Below are positions 53,201 through 64,000 of a stretch of DNA of 64,000 nucleotides, in pieces; position 1 is the stretch's first letter, and every line of letters begins with the position of its first letter. The DNA is from Mermis nigrescens (Eukaryota > Nematoda > Enoplea > Mermithida > Mermithidae): positions 186,001 through 250,000 of the forward strand of contig JAVLUZ010000196.1 of the NCBI GenBank assembly GCA_036768485.1, given 5' to 3'. Under the pieces are notes generated by a model that did no database searches, was not told where the DNA came from, and worked only from the letters and a program-made list of their open reading frames with translations. The translations under genes were made by a program, and so were the position numbers.

Positions 53201-56200
53201 TCAATTTATTCGTGGACAAGCCGAGTCTAGATTAGGATTAATCTAGGGACACCTTGACAGCCCTGAATCCAAGAACTTTCAAAAGTGAACCTATGACCTG
53301 AGAAATGAAACTGAATGATTTTTAAGCTTCTTTTCCGACTAGCTGCGGAAAGTTAAGTTTGATAGGTAGTTTTTAATCGATGAGAGTCTACGTTTGATAT
53401 TTGGAATAAATAGTTTTATCTCAATTTATTCGTGGACATGCCGAGTCTAGATTAGGATTAATCTAGGGACACCTTGACAGCCCTGAATCCAAGAACTTTC
53501 AAAAGTGAACCTATGACCTGAGAAATTAATGAAACTGAATGATTTTTAAGCTTCTTTTCCGACTAGCTGCGGAAAGTTAAGTTTGATAGGTAGTTTTTAA
53601 TCGATGAGAGTCTACGTTTGATATTTGGAATAAATAGTTTTATCTCAATTTATTCGTGGACATGCCGAGTCTAGATTAGGATTAATCTAGGGACACCTTG
53701 ACAGCCCTGAATCCAAGAACTTTCAAAAGTGAACCGATAACCTAAGAAATTGAATGAAACTGCATGATTTTTAAGCTTCTTTTCCGACTAGCTGCAGAAA
53801 GTTAAGTTTGATAGGTAGTTTTTAATTGATGAGAGTCTACGTTTGATATTTGGAATAAATAGTTTTATCTCAATTTATTCGTGGACATGCCGAGTCTAGA
53901 TTAGGATTAATCTAGGGACACCTTGACAGCCCTGAATCCAAGAACTTTCAAAAGTGAACCTATGACCTGAGAAATGAAACTGAATGATTTTTAAGCTTCT
54001 TTTCCGACTAGCTGCGGAAAGTTAAGTTTGATAGGTAGTTTTTAATCGATGAGAGTCTACGTTTGATATTTGGAATAAATAGTTTTATCTCAATTTATTC
54101 GTGGACAAGCCGAGTCTAGATTAGGATTAATCTAGGGACACCTTGACAGCCCTGAATCCAAGAACTTTCAAAAGTGAACCTATGACCTGAGAAATGAAAC
54201 TGAATGATTTTTAAGCTTCTTTTCCGACTAGCTGCGGAAAGTTAAGTTTGATAGGTAGTTTTTAATCGATGAGAGTCTACGTTTGATATTTGGAATAAAT
54301 AGTTTTATCTCAATTTATTCGTGGACATGCCGAGTCTAGATTAGGATTAATCTAGGGACACCTTGACAGCCCTGAATCCAAGAACTTTCAAAAGTGAACC
54401 GATAACCTAAGAAATTGAATGAAACTGCATGATTTTTAAGCTTCTTTTCCGACTAGCTGCAGAAAGTTAAGTTTGATAGGTAGTTTTTAATTGATGAGAG
54501 TCTACGTTTGATATTTGGAATAAATAGTTTTATCTCAATTTATTCGTGGACAAGCCGAGTCTAGATTAGGATTAATCTAGGGACACCTTGACAGCCCTGA
54601 ATCCAAGAACTTTCAAAAGTGAACCTATGACCTGAGAAATGAAACTGAATGATTTTTAAGCTTCTTTTCCGACTAGCTGCGGAAAGTTAAGTTTGATAGG
54701 TAGTTTTTAATCGATGAGAGTCTACGTTTGATATTTGGAATAAATAGTTTTATCTCAATTTATTCGTGGACATGCCGAGTCTAGATTAGGATTAATCTAG
54801 GGACACCTTGACAGCCCTGAATCCAAGAACTTTCAAAAGTGAACCTATGACCTGAGAAATGAAACTGAATGATTTTTAAGCTTCTTTTCCGACTAGCTGC
54901 GGAAAGTTAAGTTTGATAGGTAGTTTTTAATTGATGAGAGTCTACGTTTGATATTTGGAATAAATAGTTTTATCTCAATTTATTCGTGGACAAGCCGAGT
55001 CTAGATTAGGATTAATCTAGGGACACCTTGACAGCCCTGAATCCAAGAACTTTCAAAAGTGAACCTATGACCTGAGAAATGAAACTGAATGATTTTTAAG
55101 CTTCTTTTCCGACTAGCTGCGGAAAGTTAAGTTTGATAGGTAGTTTTTAATCGATGAGAGTCTACGTTTGATATTTGGAATAAATAGTTTTATCTCAATT
55201 TATTCGTGGACATGCCGAGTCTAGATTAGGATTAATCTAGGGACACCTTGACAGCCCTGAATCCAAGAACTTTCAAAAGTGAACCGATAACCTAAGAAAT
55301 TGAATGAAACTGCATGATTTTTAAGCTTCTTTTCCGACTAGCTGCGGAAAGTTAAGTTTGATAGGTAGTTTTTAATTGATGAGAGTCTACGTTTGATATT
55401 TGGAATAAATAGTTTTATCTCAATTTATTCGTGGACAAGCCGAGTCTAGATTAGGATTAATCTAGGGACACCTTGACAGCCCTGAATCCAAGAACTTTCA
55501 AAAGTGAACCGATAACCTGAGAAATTGAATGAAACTGAATGATTTTTAAGCTTCTTTTCCGACTAGCTGCGGAAAGTTAAGTTTGATAGGTAGTTTTTAA
55601 TTGATGAGAGTCTACGTTTGATATTTGGAATAAATAGTTTTATCTCAATTTATTCGTGGACATGCCGAGTCTAGATTAGGATTAATCTAGGGACACCTTG
55701 ACAGCCCTGAATCCAAGAACTTTCAAAAGTGAACCGATAACCTGAGAAATTGAATGAAACTGAATGATTTTTAAGCTTCTTTTCCGACTAGCTGCGGAAA
55801 GTTAAGTTTGATAGGTAGTTTTTAATCGATGAGAGTCTACGTTTGATATTTGGAATAAATAGTTTTATCTCAATTTATTCGTGGACAAGCCGAGTCTAGA
55901 TTAGGATTAATCTAGGGACACCTTGACAGCCCTGAATCCAAGAACTTTCAAAAGTGAACCTATGACCTGAGAAATGAAACTGAATGATTTTTAAGCTTCT
56001 TTTCCGACTAGCTGCGGAAAGTTAAGTTTGATAGGTAGTTTTTAATCGATGAGAGTCTACGTTTGATATTTGGAATAAATAGTTTTATCTCAATTTATTC
56101 GTGGACATGCCGAGTCTAGATTAGGATTAATCTAGGGACACCTTGACAGCCCTGAATCCAAGAACTTTCAAAAGTGAACCGATAACCTAAGAAATTGAAT

Positions 56201-59200
56201 GAAACTGCATGATTTTTAAGCTTCTTTTCCGACTAGCTGCAGAAAGTTAAGTTTGATAGGTAGTTTTTAATCGATGAGAGTCTACGTTTGATATTTGGAA
56301 TAAATAGTTTTATCTCAATTTATTCGTGGACATGCCGAGTCTAGATTAGGATTAATCTAGGGACACCTTGACAGCCCTGAATCCAAGAACTTTCAAAAGT
56401 GAACCTATGACCTGAGAAATGAAACTGAATGATTTTTAAGCTTCTTTTCCGACTAGCTGCGGAAAGTTAAGTTTGATAGGTAGTTTTTAATCGATGAGAG
56501 TCTACGTTTGATATTTGGAATAAATAGTTTTATCTCAATTTATTCGTGGACATGCCGAGTCTAGATTAGGATTAATCTAGGGACACCTTGACAGCCCTGA
56601 ATCCAAGAACTTTCAAAAGTGAACCTATGACCTGAGAAATTGAAACTGAATGATTTTTAAGCTTCTTTTCCGACTAGCTGCGGAAAGTTAAGTTTGATAG
56701 GTAGTTTTTAATCGATGAGAGTCTACGTTTGATATTTGGAATAAATAGTTTTATCTCAATTTATTCGTGGACATGCCGAGTCTAGATTAGGATTAATCTA
56801 GGGACACCTTGACAGCCCTGAATCCAAGAACTTTCAAAAGTGAACCGATAACCTGAGAAATTGAATGAAACTGAATGATTTTTAAGCTTCTTTTCCGACT
56901 AGCTGCGGAAAGTTAAGTTTGATAGGTAGTTTTTAATCGATGAGAGTCTACGTTTGATATTTGGAATAAATAGTTTTATCTCAATTTATTCGTGGACATG
57001 CCGAGTCTAGATTAGGATTAATCTAGGGACACCTTGACAGCCCTGAATCCAAGAACTTTCAAAAGTGAACCGATAACCTAAGAAATTGAATGAAACTGCA
57101 TGATTTTTAAGCTTCTTTTCCGACTAGCTGCAGAAAGTTAAGTTTGATAGGTAGTTTTTAATTGATGAGAGTCTACGTTTGATATTTGGAATAAATAGTT
57201 TTATCTCAATTTATTCGTGGACATGCCGAGTCTAGATTAGGATTAATCTAGGGACACCTTGACAGCCCTGAATCCAAGAACTTTCAAAAGTGAACCTATG
57301 ACCTGAGAAATTAATGAAACTGAATGATTTTTAAGCTTCTTTTCCGACTAGCTGCGGAAAGTTAAGTTTGATAGGTAGTTTTTAATCGATGAGAGTCTAC
57401 GTTTGATATTTGGAATAAATAGTTTTATCTCAATTTATTCGTGGACATGCCGAGTCTAGATTAGGATTAATCTAGGGACACCTTGACAGCCCTGAATCCA
57501 AGAACTTTCAAAAGTGAACCTATGACCTGAGAAATTGAAACTGAATGATTTTTAAGCTTCTTTTCCGACTAGCTGCGGAAAGTTAAGTTTGATAGGTAGT
57601 TTTTAATCGATGAGAGTCTACGTTTGATATTTGGAATAAATAGTTTTATCTCAATTTATTCGTGGACAAGCCGAGTCTAGATTAGGATTAATCTAGGGAC
57701 ACCTTGACAGCCCTGAATCCAAGAACTTTCAAAAGTGAACCTATGACCTGAGAAATTGAATGAAACTGAATGATTTTTAAGCTTCTTTTCCGACTAGCTG
57801 CGGAAAGTTAAGTTTGATAGGTAGTTTTTAATCGATGAGAGTCTACGTTTGATATTTGGAATAAATAGTTTTATCTCAATTTATTCGTGGACATGCCGAG
57901 TCTAGATTAGGATTAATCTAGGGACACCTTGACAGCCCTGAATCCAAGAACTTTCAAAAGTGAACCGATAACCTGAGAAATTGAATGAAACTGCATGATT
58001 TTTAAGCTTCTTTTCCGACTAGCTGCAGAAAGTTAAGTTTGATAGGTAGTTTTTAATTGATGAGAGTCTACGTTTGATATTTGGAATAAATAGTTTTATC
58101 TCAATTTATTCGTGGACATGCCGAGTCTAGATTAGGATTAATCTAGGGACACCTTGACAGCCCTGAATCCCAGAACTTTCAAAAGTGAACCGATAACCTG
58201 AGAAATTGAATGAAACTGAATGATTTTTAAGCTTCTTTTCCGACTAGCTGCGGAAAGTTAAGTTTGATAGGTAGTTTTTAATCGATGAGAGTCTACGTTT
58301 GATATTTGGAATAAATAGTTTTATCTCAATTTATTCGTGGACAAGCCGAGTCTAGATTAGGATTAATCTAGGGACACCTTGACAGCCCTGAATCCAAGAA
58401 CTTTCAAAAGTGAACCTATGACCTGAGAAATGAAACTGAATGATTTTTAAGCTTCTTTTCCGACTAGCTGCGGAAAGTTAAGTTTGATAGGTAGTTTTTA
58501 ATCGATGAGAGTCTACGTTTGATATTTGGAATAAATAGTTTTATCTCAATTTATTCGTGGACATGCCGAGTCTAGATTAGGATTAATCTAGGGACACCTT
58601 GACAGCCCTGAATCCAAGAACTTTCAAAAGTGAACCGATAACCTAAGAAATTGAATGAAACTGAATGATTTTTAAGCTTCTTTTTCCGACTAGCTGCGGA
58701 AAGTTAAGTTTGATAGGTAGTTTTTAATCGATGAGAGTCTACGTTTGATATTTGGAATAAATAGTTTTATCTCAATTTATTCGTGGACATGCCGAGTCTA
58801 GATTAGGATTAATCTAGGGACACCTTGACAGCCCTGAATCCAAGAACTTTCAAAAGTGAACCGATAACCTGAGAAATTGAATGAAACTGAATGATTTTTA
58901 AGCTTCTTTTCCGACTAGCTGCGGAAAGTTAAGTTTGATAGGTAGTTTTTAATCGATGAGAGTCTACGTTTGATATTTGGAATAAATAGTTTTATCTCAA
59001 TTTATTCGTGGACATGCCGAGTCTAGATTAGGATTAATCTAGGGACACCTTGACAGCCCTGAATCCCAGAACTTTCAAAAGTGAACCGATAACCTGAGAA
59101 ATTGAATGAAACTGAATGATTTTTAAGCTTCTTTTCCGACTAGCTGCGGAAAGTTAAGTTTGATAGGTAGTTTTTAATCGATGAGAGTCTACGTTTGATA

Positions 59201-62200
59201 TTTGGAATAAATAGTTTTATCTCAATTTATTCGTGGACAAGCCGAGTCTAGATTAGGATTAATCTAGGGACACCTTGACAGCCCTGAATCCAAGAACTTT
59301 CAAAAGTGAACCTATGACCTGAGAAATGAAACTGAATGATTTTTAAGCTTCTTTTCCGACTAGCTGCGGAAAGTTAAGTTTGATAGGTAGTTTTTAATCG
59401 ATGAGAGTCTACGTTTGATATTTGGAATAAATAGTTTTATCTCAATTTATTCGTGGACATGCCGAGTCTAGATTAGGATTAATCTAGGGACACCTTGACA
59501 GCCCTGAATCCCAGAACTTTCAAAAGTGAACCGATAACCTAAGAAATTGAATGAAACTGAATGATTTTTAAGCTTCTTTTCCGACTAGCTGCGGAAAGTT
59601 AAGTTTGATAGGTAGTTTTTAATCGATGAGAGTCTACGTTTGATATTTGGAATAAATAGTTTTATCTCAATTTATTCGTGGACATGCCGAGTCTAGATTA
59701 GGATTAATCTAGGGACACCTTGACAGCCCTGAATCCAAGAACTTTCAAAAGTGAACCGATGACCTGAGAAATTGAATGAACTGAATGATTTTTAAGCTTC
59801 TTTTCCGACTAGCTGCAGAAAGTTAAGTTTGATAGGTAGTTTTTAATCGATGAGAGTCTACGTTTGATATTTGGAATAAATAGTTTTATCTCAATTTATT
59901 CGTGGACATGCCGAGTCTAGATTAGGATTAATCTAGGGACACCTTGACAGCCCTGAATCCCAGAACTTTCAAAAGTGAACCGATAACCTGAGAAATTGAA
60001 TGAAACTGCATGATTTTTAAGCTTCTTTTCCGACTAGCTGCAGAAAGTTAAGTTTGATAGGTAGTTTTTAATTGATGAGAGTCTACGTTTGATATTTGGA
60101 ATAAATAGTTTTATCTCAATTTATTCGTGGACAAGCCGAGTCTAGATTAGGATTAATCTAGGGACACCTTGACAGCCCTGAATCCAAGAACTTTCAAAAG
60201 TGAACCTATGACCTGAGAAATGAAACTGAATGATTTTTAAGCTTCTTTTCCGACTAGCTGCGGAAAGTTAAGTTTGATAGGTAGTTTTTAATCGATGAGA
60301 GTCTACGTTTGATATTTGGAATAAATAGTTTTATCTCAATTTATTTGTGGACATGCCGAGTCTAGATTAGGATTAATCTAGGGACACCTTGACAGCCCTG
60401 AATCCAAGAACTTTCAAAAGTGAACCGATAACCTAAGAAATTGAATGAAACTGCATGATTTTTAAGCTTCTTTTCCGACTAGCTGCGGAAAGTTAAGTTT
60501 GATAGGTAGTTTTTAATTGATGAGAGTCTACGTTTGATATTTGGAATAAATAGTTTTATCTCAATTTATTCGTGGACATGCCGAGTCTAGATTAGGATTA
60601 ATCTAGGGACACCTTGACAGCCCTGAATCCAAGAACTTTCAAAAGTGAACCGATAACCTGAGAAATTGAATGAAACTGAATGATTTTTAAGCTTCTTTTC
60701 CGACTAGCTGCGGAAAGTTAAGTTTGATAGGTAGTTTTTAATCGATGAGAGTCTACGTTTGATATTTGGAATAAATAGTTTTATCTCAATTTATTCGTGG
60801 ACAAGCCGAGTCTAGATTAGGATTAATCTAGGGACACCTTGACAGCCCTGAATCCAAGAACTTTCAAAAGTGAACCTATGACCTGAGAAATTAATGAAAC
60901 TGAATGATTTTTAAGCTTCTTTTCCGACTAGCTGCGGAAAGTTAAGTTTGATAGGTAGTTTTTAATCGATGAGAGTCTACGTTTGATATTTGGAATAAAT
61001 AGTTTTATCTCAATTTATTCGTGGACATGCCGAGTCTAGATTAGGATTAATCTAGGGACACCTTGACAGCCCTGAATCCCAGAACTTTCAAAAGTGAACC
61101 GATAACCTAAGAAATTGAATGAAACTGCATGATTTTTAAGCTTCTTTTCCGACTAGCTGCAGAAAGTTAAGTTTGATAGGTAGTTTTTAATCGATGAGAG
61201 TCTACGTTTGATATTTGGAATAAATAGTTTTATCTCAATTTATTCGTGGACAAGCCGAGTCTAGATTAGGATTAATCTAGGGACACCTTGACAGCCCTGA
61301 ATCCAAGAACTTTCAAAAGTGAACCGATAACCTGAGAAATTGAATGAAACTGAATGATTTTTAAGCTTCTTTTCCGACTAGCTGCGGAAAGTTAAGTTTG
61401 ATAGGTAGTTTTTAATCGATGAGAGTCTACGTTTGATATTTGGAATAAATAGTTTTATCTCAATTTATTCGTGGACATGCCGAGTCTAGATTAGGATTAA
61501 TCTAGGGACACCTTGACAGCCCTGAATCCAAGAACTTTCAAAAGTGAACCGATAACCTGAGAAATTGAATGAAACTGAATGATTTTTAAGCTTCTTTTCC
61601 GACTAGCTGCGGAAAGTTAAGTTTGATAGGTAGTTTTTAATTGATGAGAGTCTACGTTTGATATTTGGAATAAATAGTTTTATCTCAATTTATTCGTGGA
61701 CAAGCCGAGTCTAGATTAGGATTAATCTAGGGACACCTTGACAGCCCTGAATCCAAGAACTTTCAAAAGTGAACCTATGACCTGAGAAATGAAACTGAAT
61801 GATTTTTAAGCTTCTTTTCCGACTAGCTGCGGAAAGTTAAGTTTGATAGGTAGTTTTTAATCGATGAGAGTCTACGTTTGATATTTGGAATAAATAGTTT
61901 TATCTCAATTTATTCGTGGACATGCCGAGTCTAGATTAGGATTAATCTAGGGACACCTTGACAGCCCTGAATCCCAGAACTTTCAAAAGTGAACCGATAA
62001 CCTAAGAAATTGAATGAAACTGCATGATTTTTAAGCTTCTTTTCCGACTAGCTGCGGAAAGTTAAGTTTGATAGGTAGTTTTTAATCGATGAGAGTCTAC
62101 GTTTGATATTTGGAATAAATAGTTTTATCTCAATTTATTCGTGGACATGCCGAGTCTAGATTAGGATTAATCTAGGGACACCTTGACAGCCCTGAATCCC

Positions 62201-64000
62201 AGAACTTTCAAAAGTGAACCGATAACCTAAGAAATTGAATGAAACTGCATGATTTTTAAGCTTCTTTTCCGACTAGCTGCAGAAAGTTAAGTTTGATAGG
62301 TAGTTTTTAATTGATGAGAGTCTACGTTTGATATTTGGAATAAATAGTTTTATCTCAATTTATTCGTGGACATGCCGAGTCTAGATTAGGATTAATCTAG
62401 GGACACCTTGACAGCCCTGAATCCCAGAACTTTCAAAAGTGAACCGATAACCTGAGAAATTGAATGAAACTGAATGATTTTTAAGCTTCTTTTCCGACTA
62501 GCTGCGGAAAGTTAAGTTTGATAGGTAGTTTTTAATCGATGAGAGTCTACGTTTGATATTTGGAATAAATAGTTTTATCTCAATTTATTCGTGGACAAGC
62601 CGAGTCTAGATTAGGATTAATCTAGGGACACCTTGACAGCCCTGAATCCAAGAACTTTCAAAAGTGAACCTATGACCTGAGAAATGAAACTGAATGATTT
62701 TTAAGCTTCTTTTCCGACTAGCTGCGGAAAGTTAAGTTTGATAGGTAGTTTTTAATCGATGAGAGTCTACGTTTGATATTTGGAATAAATAGTTTTATCT
62801 CAATTTATTCGTGGACAAGCCGAGTCTAGATTAGGATTAATCTAGGGACACCTTGACAGCCCTGAATCCAAGAACTTTCAAAAGTGAACCGATAACCTAA
62901 GAAATTGAATGAAACTGCATGATTTTTAAGCTTCTTTTCCGACTAGCTGCAGAAAGTTAAGTTTGATAGGTAGTTTTTAATTGATGAGAGTCTACGTTTG
63001 ATATTTGGAATAAATAGTTTTATCTCAATTTATTCGTGGACATGCCGAGTCTAGATTAGGATTAATCTAGGGACACCTTGACAGCCCTGAATCCCAGAAC
63101 TTTCAAAAGTGAACCGATAACCTGAGAAATTGAATGAAACTGAATGATTTTTAAGCTTCTTTTCCGACTAGCTGCGGAAAGTTAAGTTTGATAGGTAGTT
63201 TTTAATCGATGAGAGTCTACGTTTGATATTTGGAATAAATAGTTTTATCTCAATTTATTCGTGGACAAGCCGAGTCTAGATTAGGATTAATCTAGGGACA
63301 CCTTGACAGCCCTGAATCCAAGAACTTTCAAAAGTGAACCTATGACCTGAGAAATGAAACTGAATGATTTTTAAGCTTCTTTTCCGACTAGCTGCGGAAA
63401 GTTAAGTTTGATAGGTAGTTTTTAATCGATGAGAGTCTACGTTTGATATTTGGAATAAATAGTTTTATCTCAATTTATTCGTGGACAAGCCGAGTCTAGA
63501 TTAGGATTAATCTAGGGACACCTTGACAGCCCTGAATCCAAGAACTTTCAAAAGTGAACCTATGACCTGAGAAATGAAACTGAATGATTTTTAAGCTTCT
63601 TTTCCGACTAGCTGCGGAAAGTTAAGTTTGATAGGTAGTTTTTAATCGATGAGAGTCTACGTTTGATATTTGGAATAAATAGTTTTATCTCAATTTATTC
63701 GTGGACATGCCGAGTCTAGATTAGGATTAATCTAGGGACACCTTGACAGCCCTGAATCCAAGAACTTTCAAAAGTGAACCGATAACCTGAGAAATTGAAT
63801 GAAACTGCATGATTTTTAAGCTTCTTTTCCGACTAGCTGCGGAAAGTTAAGTTTGATAGGTAGTTTTTAATTGATGAGAGTCTACGTTTGATATTTGGAA
63901 TAAATAGTTTTATCTCAATTTATTCGTGGACATGCCGAGTCTAGATTAGGATTAATCTAGGGACACCTTGACAGCCCTGAATCCCAGAACTTTCAAAAGT
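50254..64000. repeat. Satellite DNA array, ~220/225-bp monomers, ~62 copies, running off the window
   Basis: The anchor GATAGGTAGTTTTTAAT recurs at 50471, 50694, 50913, 51138, 51358, 51583, 51803, 52028, 52249 and on, spaced 219-226 bp. Two length classes dominate: ~220 bp (CCTATGACCTGAGAAATGAA) and ~225 bp (CCGATAACC then GAGAAATTGAATGAA). The 5-bp difference is confined to that segment. From 50694 to 52028 a 445-bp dimer is repeated three times; later the two types are mixed. Other variable sites: ACAAGCC/ACATGCC, ATCCAAG/ATCCCAG, TGCGGAAAG/TGCAGAAAG. Each monomer holds a perfect inverted repeat CTAGATTA-GGAT-TAATCTAG. No open frame of note on either strand. The left edge is abrupt. It could be centromeric or other heterochromatin; nothing here proves it. 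Confidence 0.97.

Noticed and set aside
50254..64000. Hammerhead ribozyme in the satellite monomer (GATGAGAGTC near the start)
   Set aside because: The core needs CTGATGA, a stem and GAAA with a cleavage triplet; monomers have TTGATGAGA or TCGATGAGA and no GAAA in a suitable place on either strand.
50254..64000. CENP-B box in the satellite (TTCGTGGACAAGCCGAG)
   Set aside because: It shares the leading TTCG but lacks the required A and CGGG at the expected spacing.

Overview
This window is animal nuclear DNA. Three conserved metazoan genes are interrupted by spliceosomal GT-AG introns, the background is AT-rich, and most of the sequence is dispersed repeats, non-coding DNA transposons, microsatellites and one large satellite array. 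The gene set (ATG7, SPARC, a vesicular amine transporter) and the repeat load suggest an invertebrate, probably a bilaterian; I cannot name the species. I see no operons, prokaryotic signals, CRISPR arrays or virus genes.

Layout. 1-3.6 kb: the last two coding exons of ATG7 on the plus strand, ending with a stop and a downstream AATAAA. 3.6-8.2 kb: repeats, including a foldback element with a tRNA-like core (4889-5434) and a foldback element built of opposed ~180-bp repeats (6794-8208). 8.3-20.2 kb: a nearly complete SPARC (osteonectin/BM-40) gene on the minus strand in seven coding exons, tail to tail with ATG7, with large introns full of transposons. 20.2-25.3 kb: a few unassigned exon-like stretches. 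25.4-34.2 kb: a divergent SLC18 vesicular amine transporter gene on the minus strand, ten coding exons covering the start Met through TM11; the TM12/tail exon was not placed. 35-37 kb: a decayed non-LTR reverse transcriptase. 37-47 kb: nested transposons and a possible two-exon gene end (40222-40844). 47.8-49.8 kb: a ~196-bp tandem array, a broken gene of an uncharacterised family, and three ~112-bp repeats upstream of it. 50254-64000: a satellite of ~220/225-bp monomers, about 62 copies, leaving the window.

The strongest candidate for something undescribed is a ~3-kb composite repeat present three times (15381-18381, 26426-29372, and inverted 42031-45533). Each copy has a foldback module with ~185-bp inverted arms bounded by TA, then ~2-2.6 kb of non-coding DNA studded with GTGTAAA/TTTACAC words, then a terminal hairpin. 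Two copies lie in introns, one of SPARC and one of the transporter gene.

Exons were assigned by reading conserved family motifs and requiring GT-AG boundaries with matching codon phase across every junction. No alignment or database search was run; statements about families come from general knowledge.
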